Origin: Bacteroidaceae bacterium
GTDB taxonomy: Bacteria; Bacteroidota; Bacteroidia; Bacteroidales; Bacteroidaceae
Assembly: GCA_017651505.1 (NCBI GenBank)
Contig: JAGCCV010000037.1
Coordinates: 1-35,882 of the forward strand
Direction: 5' to 3'
Length of the DNA: 35,882 nt
The position numbers and the translations under genes are program-made. Shown piece after piece: positions 7,317 through 14,498 of this stretch (the first letter of the stretch is position 1; each line of letters opens with the position of its first letter). Under the pieces are notes generated by a model. It was not told the DNA's origin and made no database searches. It worked only from the letters and a program-made list of their open reading frames with translations.

Positions 7317-7853
7317 ATGAAAGAAAAGTTCTATGAAAAGGTGTGTACCTGCACATCTGAGGGAAATGTTGTGTACATCGACACGAAGTTGTTGTATGAA
7401 GTGGTAAAGAAAGCTGGTCAGGTGATTGTTAGCACCAAAAAGACGGGCGTGATGGTAAACAGGGCACTGCTCTTGGGAGATATCTGCGAAACCTCAGGGC
7501 ACTACTGGTTGGCGATGCAGATTTGGCGCAAGACGATGTATAAGGTGATTGGGCAGGATTGGGACGACTGGTACAATGTGTTTCCAAATCCCGTGTATGT
7601 TCGCCTGGAACATGTAACCAACCGATTCGGTGCCATGCGGTTGGGGCGCAAGATGGACGAGCTTTGGAAAAAGCTCAAGCATCCAGAGATGGCTGAAAAC
7701 GAGTATAATGCCGATGACTGGTACAATGAATTGTGGGTGGAGCATTATTACGAGTCCATTCCCGACTGGGATGACACCATCCCCGATGACTGGAACCTCT
7801 ACGCCTCTTGCTCGTGGATAGACGATATCTACCACAGCAAGGGTGTAGCGTAA
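7317..7853 (+). CDS. Unknown acidic Trp-rich protein (178 aa)
   Basis: I do not recognise this 178-residue protein. It has no signal peptide or membrane helix and is probably cytoplasmic. The N-terminal half is mixed alpha/beta in character and fairly basic (STKKTGVMVNRALLLGDICE). The C-terminal half is acidic and rich in Trp and Tyr, with a recurring motif: DWDDWYN (about residues 81-87), NADDWYNELW and SIPDWDDTIPDDWN. It is the first gene of the accessory block, preceded by a terminated leader and followed 7 bp later by a strong terminator, so it is a single-gene unit. The Asp/Trp repeats could form a binding surface. Nothing ties it functionally to the ATPases downstream except location. 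Confidence 0.65.
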   Translation: MKEKFYEKVCTCTSEGNVVYIDTKLLYEVVKKAGQVIVSTKKTGVMVNRALLLGDICETSGHYWLAMQIWRKTMYKVIGQDWDDWYNVFPNPVYVRLEHVTNRFGAMRLGRKMDELWKKLKHPEMAENEYNADDWYNELWVEHYYESIPDWDDTIPDDWNLYASCSWIDDIYHSKGVA

Positions 7854-7860
7854 GACTAAA

Positions 7861-7906
7861 AACCTGCGGAATCTTAAAAAAGCAGATTTCGCAGGTTATG
7901 TTTTTT
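7861..7906 (+). terminator. Intrinsic terminator after the Trp-rich protein gene
   Basis: AACCTGCG (7861-7868) pairs with CGCAGGTT (7890-7897), extended inward by GAATCT/AGATTT to about 14 bp (one G-T pair). It is followed by a six-T run starting at 7901. Confidence 0.8.
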
Positions 7907-7908
7907 AC

Positions 7909-8349
7909 TTCTATCACAAAGGTGATAAAAGGCTGAAAATAGCACAATCGGATTGCAACTATGCTCTTCATGGGATAGAGATGCCTTACATTCATCGTCT
8001 TTCAACTTGTTTGAGTGCAAAGATAAAACTTATAGATTATACTCAGTCGGTTTTAGAAATCTTGTAACCTATTGTGTTTCAGTGGTTTTAAAATTTGTAT
8101 TTCTCAAACGTAACAAACCTGCACAAAAAATGTGTTAAATAAAACCAATCATCCGAAACGTGGTGCATGAGCCACTGAACTTGGTGCAAAGATACTGAAA
8201 ATAATTGAGATATATGCGATATGTTACAACTTTTTTAATCGGGCATGCAGCCCCTCGGTTTTGGTGGCATGAAGTGGCAGAAAGTGGTGCTTCTGACATG
8301 GTAGTTTCGGATGGTTGTTATGAGGTGTCTCATTGGTAATAGCGTAAGG
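7909..8349. other. Non-coding gap with 10-bp inverted repeats
   Basis: No convincing gene is seen here. Two minus-strand TATCTTTG boxes occur (8025-8018 and 8194-8187), but neither has a TTG at the right distance. CATCCGAAAC (8150-8159) recurs inverted as GTTTCGGATG (8304-8313), enclosing about 144 bp, which could be a small mobile-element remnant. The minus-strand frame reading toward 7675 has no recognisable domain and overlaps the terminator and the upstream gene. Confidence 0.4.
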
Positions 8350-9750
8350 CTATACTAATGCTATAGGTATGGAAGGATTAATCGAATTATACAGGGTCGA
8401 TATAGCGTATAATGGATTTATTGCAATGCGCCGCATGGCATTCTCATCCTTCTTGTCCTCATTTTCCAGCAATGAGAAGTTCTCTAAAGAGCAGCGAATG
8501 GCATCCGTCAGATGTTTCTGTCTCATGAATACGCGAAGGCTCTTCATTTTTCCGCTCGTGCCGGCCTTACACTCAATTGGCAACACCTTCATGTTGCGGG
8601 CAATGATGTAATCCACCTCTGAACGTGTCCCTTCTGCTGTGTTTTCCCAGTAGTATAGGTCGTGTTGTGAACGCGGATTATTGTATTTCACCAGTTCCCA
8701 TCCAAGCACCATCTCTGCCAGTCCACCTTTGTTAACCAAATCCTCCGCAGTTCCAGCTATAATCAGTTCTGTAAGTTGTTGGGCGCTACCTAAATCCATA
8801 TCTAAGATACGCAGGAGCAAACCACTGTCAAGATAGATGTACTTACGAAACTTTTCATTGACTTCCGCACCGAGCGGAAGACCATTGGCTGCTGTATGGC
8901 TGACACGTTTGATGATACCAGCATCACATAGGAGTCCCAATGCCTTTTTTACCTCCTCTGCACGGTAGTCACCTTCTACTTGGCTGTAAACGAATTTATT
9001 GTCAATCTGGAGTATCACACTTTGCAAGGTGTTTCGAAGCAGTGTCGGGTCAACCTTCTTGGCATATTTTACAAAGTCGTCATAGTAGGTGAGCTGGATG
9101 TCGTCAAGCTCTGTCTGACATTGTCTGTAGTCGTGGCTGGTTATCCAAGCCGCCACACTGGCGGGCATTCCACCAACCATCAAGAATGTACGGTAATGCT
9201 GCACCAAGTCATTATGAAGGGCTGTCAGCAAAGGCTTATCGCTACTTGCTTCCTTTTTCGCTTTTACCCATGATGATTTCCCTTCCGCAATCAAAAACTC
9301 GTCAAAGGAAAACGGATAGACAAATAGCGAGCGTATTCTTCCCACACCAAAAGACGGAAGTTCCTTTAGAGCGAACTCTAACAGGGAACCTGCGGCAACA
9401 ACGTGCAGTCCGGGGAAGTCCTCTTTGAATGACCATAGGCTTTTTATTGCAGCAAGGCTGTCTTGTATCTCATCGAGAAAAATCAAAGTCTTGCCTGGTT
9501 CTACAGGCATATTGTATAGCATACCAAGGCTGTTGGCAAGTTCGTGGACATCATGTACTTTCTCAAATACATCCTTCAAGTCAGGACGTTTTTCAAAGTT
9601 AACTTCAATGAAGTAGTCGAAACTTTCACCCAAATGTTCTACGGCCCACGATTTCCCGACTTGACGCGCACCACGTAGCAGCAAAGGTTTCAAGCTTCTG
9701 CTGTTCTTCCATTCTAGTAGAAGGGCATCTATCGATCGCTCTATATACAT
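8350..9750 (-). CDS. AAA-type ATPase with DUF4143-like C-terminal domain
   Basis: A 466-residue cytoplasmic ATPase. The N-terminal AAA domain has Walker A GARQVGKS (residues 27-34), Walker B TLIFLDEIQ (Asp93, Glu94) and the sensor-like strand LHVVAAGSLLEFAL. The C-terminal part has the DUF4143 pattern, ending in a nuclease-like segment (RSEVDYIIARNMKVLPIECK) whose D...E-x-K arrangement resembles the PD-(D/E)XK core. These ATPases are numerous and variable in Bacteroidales and their function is mostly unknown; links to defence or mobile DNA are suggested by context only. It is transcribed alone on the minus strand, divergent from the ATPase operon at 10351, from a good promoter preceded by three 33-bp repeats. 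Confidence 0.88.
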   Translation of the reverse strand: MYIERSIDALLLEWKNSRSLKPLLLRGARQVGKSWAVEHLGESFDYFIEVNFEKRPDLKDVFEKVHDVHELANSLGMLYNMPVEPGKTLIFLDEIQDSLAAIKSLWSFKEDFPGLHVVAAGSLLEFALKELPSFGVGRIRSLFVYPFSFDEFLIAEGKSSWVKAKKEASSDKPLLTALHNDLVQHYRTFLMVGGMPASVAAWITSHDYRQCQTELDDIQLTYYDDFVKYAKKVDPTLLRNTLQSVILQIDNKFVYSQVEGDYRAEEVKKALGLLCDAGIIKRVSHTAANGLPLGAEVNEKFRKYIYLDSGLLLRILDMDLGSAQQLTELIIAGTAEDLVNKGGLAEMVLGWELVKYNNPRSQHDLYYWENTAEGTRSEVDYIIARNMKVLPIECKAGTSGKMKSLRVFMRQKHLTDAIRCSLENFSLLENEDKKDENAMRRIAINPLYAISTLYNSINPSIPIALV

Positions 9751-9780
9751 ACATCCTTATTTTTTGTTATTATACTGGTG

Positions 9781-9811
9781 CAAAAGTAGAAATTTTCTTT
9801 GAGATACGCAA
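9781..9811 (-). promoter_or_regulatory. Promoter of the DUF4143-type ATPase gene
   Basis: On the minus strand, -33 TTG (9811-9809), 20-bp spacer, -7 TACTTTTG (9788-9781). The expected start of transcription is about 25 bp before the ATG at 9750. The 33-bp repeats begin 13 bp upstream of the -33 element. Confidence 0.75.
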
Positions 9812-9823
9812 GAAATTTTTGTC

Positions 9824-9916
9824 TTTTCTGATAAAACCGAGACGAAAAAGTAATATTTTTCTGATAAAACCGATACGAAAAGTCGGTTTTCTTCTGACAA
9901 AACCGAGAGGAATTGT
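9824..9916. repeat. Three 33-bp tandem repeats upstream of the ATPase promoter
   Basis: The core CTGATAAAACCGA begins at 9828 and 9861, and as CTGACAAAACCGA at 9894, a constant period of 33 bp. Each unit runs approximately TTTTCTGATAAAACCGA then nACGAAAAgt, with the third the most diverged. Thirty-three bases is close to three DNA turns, so proteins bound at each copy would lie on nearly the same face of the helix. In one frame the repeats encode an 11-residue repeat (FLIKPRRKSNI-like), but no gene is supported there. Confidence 0.7.
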
Positions 9917-9984
9917 ACAAGCACCGAAATTCTCAATACATACTAATCAAACAGTCCATTCGTCAAGTTCACGGCATCCGCTTT

Positions 9985-10031
9985 CTTCTCCACTTATTCC
10001 CTGGAGCAGTTGCGGTATGACACAAGCTACC
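9985..10031 (+). pseudogene. 47-bp fragment of a diverged nhaC allele
   Basis: Aligns without gaps to nhaC 6770-6816, identical at 44 of 47 positions and encoding the same peptide, SPLIPWSSCGMTQAT. The three differences (AGC/AGT, TGT/TGC, GGA/GGT) are all third-base and silent. The fragment therefore comes from an nhaC copy that had evolved as a working gene, not from a recent copy of the intact gene upstream. No similarity to nhaC is recognisable on either side. Confidence 0.65.
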
Positions 10032-10168
10032 TGGCAAGCGCCCCATGGGCGGCCTTGCACATCTCTTCAGCTCACGCTATTTGTGGCCTATCTGAAATCA
10101 ATCACCACATGAAACATACAAGGGAAAAGAAAATAAACTATATTTGCAGTCTAATTGAAGGCTGTCCT

Positions 10169-10202
10169 AAAAAGGGGAAGTTTACAAAAAGGGGAAGTTT
10201 AC
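10169..10202. repeat. Two tandem 17-bp repeats
   Basis: AAAAAGGGGAAGTTTAC occurs twice back to back with no mismatch (10169-10185 and 10186-10202). It lies in the control region between the two divergent ATPase units, about 90 bp upstream of the operon promoter. Confidence 0.7.
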
Positions 10203-10272
10203 AATAACATAAACAACTTTTTGTACATCTACAGCTACTCGCAGATAAGGATAGGACATAATAGGACCGATT

Positions 10273-10299
10273 GCACATTTTGTGTTACACATTTTGTGT
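10273..10299. promoter_or_regulatory. Paired palindromes overlapping the -33 element
   Basis: GCACATTTTGTGT (10273-10285) and ACACATTTTGTGT (10287-10299) are two near-identical units spaced 14 bp apart, each an inverted repeat ACACA/TGTGT. The second contains the -33 TTTG of the downstream promoter. Such paired palindromes are typical repressor sites; the binding protein is not known. Confidence 0.6.
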
Positions 10300-10323
10300 A
10301 ATCAAAAATATTATCTATATTTG
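10293..10323 (+). promoter_or_regulatory. Promoter of the three-gene ATPase operon
   Basis: -33 TTTG (10293-10296), 19-bp spacer, -7 TATATTTG (10316-10323). The first gene starts at 10351. The -33 element is embedded in a palindrome. Confidence 0.75.
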
Positions 10324-10350
10324 CAAACGTAACCCGTTGTTTGTGAAGCT

Positions 10351-11478
10351 ATGGAAAATCCGTTTATCATTAAGTCATACGAGTCGAAAGAGTTGTTTTG
10401 CGATAGAGAAGAAGAGTTGCAACTGATGTTGCGGAATTGTATCAACCACTCTGACATGACACTCATCTCTCAGCGTCGCATGGGAAAGACGGGGTTAATT
10501 CTACGTCTTTTTGACGAGCTGCATGACACAAGACCTGACATTCACACCATATATTTAGACATCTTTTCTTCTCGCAACATTGACGACTTCATCAAGTTGT
10601 TGGCAGAGGCAGCGTTAAAAGCGTTTCGCCAACAGACTACCATTGGTGATAGACTTATGAATTTCATCAAATCATTGCGACCTCAATTCACATTCGACAG
10701 CATTACTGGTGACCCGCAGTTACAAATTGCCTATCAAACGGCCCACGAGAAAGAATATACACTGAAAGGATTGCTGGATTTCCTTGACAGTCAGAATGTA
10801 CACATCGTGATGGCGATTGATGAGTTCCAACAAATCAGAGAATATCCTGAGCAGAAAATGGAGGCCTTGCTGAGAACCTATATCCAGCAGACTCATCACA
10901 TAACATTCATTTTCTGTGGCAGTAAGAAGCACATAATGGCTGATATCTTTGCCAATGAAAAGAAGCCTTTCTACTCCAGTACAGCTTTCATTTCTCTTGA
11001 CAAAATTACGGCTGAATCATATTCAGCTTTCATTAAGAGATTGTTTAATGACAATCAACGTAGCATTACAGAAGAAGCCGTTCAATTTATCCTAGAATGG
11101 ACTCGCAGGCATACTTACTATACCCAACAGCTATGCCATACCGTGTTTGCCAATGGCGCACAAGCTATAACTATTGAAGATGTAAAGATGGCCTGTGAGC
11201 AACTGATGAAACAGGGGGAGGCCGTGTATCTGCAATACCGCCAGATGCTGACCGACAAACAATGGAACTATTTGATAGCTATAGCGAAAGAAACGGCTGT
11301 CAGTCAGATAACAGCATCAGCATTCCTTAGCAAATATAATATTGGCACCCCTTCAGCGTCTCGCAGACTTGCCGATGCCCTCCGTGAGAAAGGACTGCTT
11401 AACGATGAAATCACACTTGAGGGTACCAGCTATAACGTCAGCGATGTATTCCTCTCACATTGGATGGAACGATTGTAA
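10351..11478 (+). CDS. Archaeal-type ATPase with winged-helix-like C-terminus
   Basis: A 375-residue cytoplasmic P-loop ATPase of the archaeal-ATPase/STAND-like group. Walker A is SQRRMGKTG (residues 40-48), Walker B is IVMAIDEFQ (Asp157, Glu158), and ITFIFCGSKKHIM fits the sensor strand. The last 90 residues (from about TDKQWNYLIAIAKE through ASRRLADALREKGLL) look like a winged helix-turn-helix. This design is common among Bacteroidales ATPases of unknown function. It is the first gene of a three-gene operon, 23 bp before the triple-AAA gene. Because it carries a DNA-binding-like tail and its promoter contains palindromes, autoregulation is possible but not shown. Confidence 0.85.
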   Translation: MENPFIIKSYESKELFCDREEELQLMLRNCINHSDMTLISQRRMGKTGLILRLFDELHDTRPDIHTIYLDIFSSRNIDDFIKLLAEAALKAFRQQTTIGDRLMNFIKSLRPQFTFDSITGDPQLQIAYQTAHEKEYTLKGLLDFLDSQNVHIVMAIDEFQQIREYPEQKMEALLRTYIQQTHHITFIFCGSKKHIMADIFANEKKPFYSSTAFISLDKITAESYSAFIKRLFNDNQRSITEEAVQFILEWTRRHTYYTQQLCHTVFANGAQAITIEDVKMACEQLMKQGEAVYLQYRQMLTDKQWNYLIAIAKETAVSQITASAFLSKYNIGTPSASRRLADALREKGLLNDEITLEGTSYNVSDVFLSHWMERL

Positions 11479-11501
11479 TATTGAATAAAGATTCTAATAC
11501 T

Positions 11502-14486
11502 ATGGCACGAAAAACAGAAAAGATGGATGATGCAGGAAAGAACCAGTATAAGTTTTATGCTGAGTTGACCTACAAGAAGGCACAGCTTCCCGTAAAGGGA
11601 TTGCCTGAAATGTTTGACCTAAACAATTATCCTGATTCTTTATACAAGAATGGAGATAACTACCGTCCGCTTTATCTGCATGTTGATCTCGAACTACCTG
11701 AGGCTATTGAAAATATTAACCTGTATCTGGATGTAACTACTTTTCATGGAAACTACAACGACAGCATTTGCTTCACGCCAGAAGACATAAATCTTTATCG
11801 TGATGGTCAGAGACTACATTTTCCACCTGTTGACATGGCAAAGCTGATTGATGATGAATGTATGCAATATACTGACGGAGAGGATAATATTATTATTACC
11901 CTTTTATTTGACAAGGAATTAAACAAGGAGCCTTATCAAGTGGCTATCCCCATAAAGGGTATTCCCCGTTTAGCTAAAACAGAAGACCCTGTACTACAAG
12001 AATTACAATCAGAATTGAACAGTTTTATAGGTTGGGACAGTTTCAAAAAGTATGTGCAAGGGATTATTGCCAGTTATAAAGTGAATAACCTTCGCATTCA
12101 CAAAAAGTTGGAAAGCATTGCACCCAAGAAACACGTTGTCATCATGGGTAATGCTGGTACTGGAAAGACGTCTGCTGTTAAGTTTCTGGCTAAGTTGTAT
12201 CATTTTTTAGATATACTAAAGGAAAATAAGGTGGTATCGGTAACCTTGACCGACTTGCTCACCTCCAATATAAACAACGAAAGTGAAGAGTTAAAGAGGG
12301 CACTGGATAATGCTTGGAATGGCATATTGCTTATAGAAAATGCCCATCAGCTACACAACCCTGATTCAAGAGGTAATTATAACAGCGAAGATCGTATAGT
12401 AAAGGCTTTGATAAATCTACTTGAAAACCAGAAAAAAGCTAACAACTGGGTGTTAGTGCTGACAGGCACACCCGATGGGATGGCATCATTGATGACTGCT
12501 AACCCTGAGCTGAGAAAGCATTTTGCAGAACCAATATTGATGGATGACTTTAAGCCAAATGAACTATGCAGCATGATAGATTCTTTCTGTGATGCACACG
12601 ACCTGTCGCTAAGCCAAGAGGCTCGAAAGAAGTTGGAGAGCTTTATCTTACACAAATATAATATGCGTGGTCCTAACTTCGAAAATGCAAGATTGATACC
12701 CCAACTTTTTGAGAATCAGATTGTGCCTCGTATGTTCCAACGAATTGGAGCGTTAAAGAAACCATCGGAGGATGAATTGAAGACAGTGTTGCCAGAAGAT
12801 ATTCCTACTATCCAAGGTCAACCCGATGATGCATTCCAGGAGTTGGAAAACTTGGTAGGATTAGGCAAGATCAAGACACGTGTGAAAGATTACCTCAATG
12901 CAGTAAAGCTGGCAGCACGAAGGATGGAACAGGGATTGCCAACCAATATGCCTCGTTTGCACATGGCTTTCATGGGTAACCCAGGTACTGGTAAAACCAC
13001 TGTTGCCACCATCATCGGTAAAGTGTTTGCATCGTGGGGCATTCTTTCTGGTGGGCGGGTTATCCAAACGGAAAAGAGTAAGATGGTAGGACAGTATATC
13101 GGTGAGACGGAGTTCAAGATGCGCGAGTTATTGGCACAGGCCAGGGGCAATATCCTCTTTATTGACGAAGCCTATCAGTTAGTGGAAGGTTCAGAAAAGG
13201 ACTATGGTCGCATTGTGATGAACTCGCTGCTGACAGAATTAGGCAAAGATAATCAGGATATGGTGGTAATCTTGGCTGGCTATACCGCTCCGATGAAGAA
13301 GCTGATGGAAAGCAACGAGGGTATAGAGAGCCGATTCCCGAATGTGTTCAGTTTCGAGGATTATACTACTGATGAACTGATGGAGATTGGCAAGCTGATG
13401 ATTCACAAACAGGGATTCAAGCTGACAGAAGGGGCTGCCACCAATATGCGTGCCATTATTGAAGAGGAAGCAGAGAAACCATCGCCTCGCTTTGGCAACG
13501 GACGCTTTGTATCGAACCTGCTGCAAAACCAGATACTCGCCAGCTTGGGTGCCAGAACGGCAGCACTGCCCCACCCTACGACAGAAGAGTTGAATACCAT
13601 TCTGCCTGAAGATGTGGTAATTAACAAGGCACAAAAGGATGTGGTGTTTGACGATGTGGCAATAGATACAGCCTTAGAGAAACTTGACAATCTGGCTGGT
13701 CTTACTAACGTCAAGATTGCCATACACAACTTTGTCAAGTCTGCACGCTACCTACACGATATTGGTGAACCGTATGTGGGTAAAGGCCTGTTGGCTTGGC
13801 GCTTTGTGGGAAACAGCGGTACAGGCAAGAGCACTGTGGCAGAACTGATGGCTGTTATCTTGAAAGGTATGCGATTGATAGCCAATAGTCATATTACAGA
13901 AATAAAAGGCGAACGTATCTTCAATGTTTCTGAGATGGATTGTGACCATGTTTTGAGGGAAGCTGTGAAGAAATCATGCAACGGTCTTATCTTTATTGAT
14001 GTGGATACTCGTGGCTTTTCTAACGATTACAACTATGCCCGTATCATCGAACGTATCAGGTTGAAGATGGGGGAACTGACAGTAGAGGCTGGCGGCGAAT
14101 GTGCTTTGATATTGGCAGAGCTTGATGCGCCCAACAAAAACGTTGCGGAACAGCTGATGGATGCCGGCATTTACGAGTTCGACCATACATTGGTGTTCAA
14201 GGATTTCACAGCAGAAGAGTTGTATGTTATCTTATGTGATTGCCTGAAGCGATTCAATGTCACTTTCAGTCCGGCTGCCGAGAAGCACATGCTGGAAAAC
14301 CTGCGAGCAATGCGCCCGTCTATTGGCGCCAACGCCCGTACCATGAAGCTGATGTCACGCACTATCTATCAGCAGATTATATTGCGCGAATCAAATCTTA
14401 CTCGTCGTCCAAAATCTCATCAGGTACAGCTTTCGGACATCGAGACATTTAAGTGGAACGGAAGAAAAGGAACTATTGGATTTTAA
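11502..14486 (+). CDS. Triple-AAA ATPase, CbbX/SpoVK-like
   Basis: About 994 residues. The start at 11502 (MARKTEKMDDAGKNQ) follows the previous gene by 23 bp; an upstream in-frame ATG would overlap it. The N-terminal 165 residues form a beta-rich domain I do not recognise. Three AAA modules follow: D1 Walker A GNAGTGKT (216-223) with altered Walker B LLIENAHQ; D2 GNPGTGKT (492-499) with intact ILFIDEAY (Asp555, Glu556) and arginine-finger-like GIESRFPNVF; D3 GNSGTGKS (770-777) with altered LIFIDVDTRG (Val in place of Glu834). D2 is thus the likely active ATPase while D1 and D3 may bind but not efficiently hydrolyse ATP. Relatives such as CbbX remodel protein complexes, so a remodelling role acting on a partner (perhaps the next gene's product) is inferred. 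Confidence 0.85.
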   Translation: MARKTEKMDDAGKNQYKFYAELTYKKAQLPVKGLPEMFDLNNYPDSLYKNGDNYRPLYLHVDLELPEAIENINLYLDVTTFHGNYNDSICFTPEDINLYRDGQRLHFPPVDMAKLIDDECMQYTDGEDNIIITLLFDKELNKEPYQVAIPIKGIPRLAKTEDPVLQELQSELNSFIGWDSFKKYVQGIIASYKVNNLRIHKKLESIAPKKHVVIMGNAGTGKTSAVKFLAKLYHFLDILKENKVVSVTLTDLLTSNINNESEELKRALDNAWNGILLIENAHQLHNPDSRGNYNSEDRIVKALINLLENQKKANNWVLVLTGTPDGMASLMTANPELRKHFAEPILMDDFKPNELCSMIDSFCDAHDLSLSQEARKKLESFILHKYNMRGPNFENARLIPQLFENQIVPRMFQRIGALKKPSEDELKTVLPEDIPTIQGQPDDAFQELENLVGLGKIKTRVKDYLNAVKLAARRMEQGLPTNMPRLHMAFMGNPGTGKTTVATIIGKVFASWGILSGGRVIQTEKSKMVGQYIGETEFKMRELLAQARGNILFIDEAYQLVEGSEKDYGRIVMNSLLTELGKDNQDMVVILAGYTAPMKKLMESNEGIESRFPNVFSFEDYTTDELMEIGKLMIHKQGFKLTEGAATNMRAIIEEEAEKPSPRFGNGRFVSNLLQNQILASLGARTAALPHPTTEELNTILPEDVVINKAQKDVVFDDVAIDTALEKLDNLAGLTNVKIAIHNFVKSARYLHDIGEPYVGKGLLAWRFVGNSGTGKSTVAELMAVILKGMRLIANSHITEIKGERIFNVSEMDCDHVLREAVKKSCNGLIFIDVDTRGFSNDYNYARIIERIRLKMGELTVEAGGECALILAELDAPNKNVAEQLMDAGIYEFDHTLVFKDFTAEELYVILCDCLKRFNVTFSPAAEKHMLENLRAMRPSIGANARTMKLMSRTIYQQIILRESNLTRRPKSHQVQLSDIETFKWNGRKGTIGF

Positions 14487-14498
14487 TAAAGCATTGCA

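Noticed and set aside
7675..7995. Minus-strand 106-codon frame with a TATCTTTG box upstream
   Set aside because: No -33 element at the right distance, no domain, overlaps a strong terminator and the opposite-strand gene.
9824..9916. 33-bp repeats as a CRISPR array
   Set aside because: The units are adjacent and there are no unique spacers; they are simple tandem repeats at a promoter.
9819..10112. Plus-strand 97-codon frame over the 33-bp repeats and nhaC fragment
   Set aside because: It merges repeat sequence with an nhaC scrap and random DNA; no start signals.
10139..10146. TATATTTG as a second operon promoter
   Set aside because: No TTG lies near 20 bp upstream, and the promoter at 10293-10323 is better and nearer to the gene.
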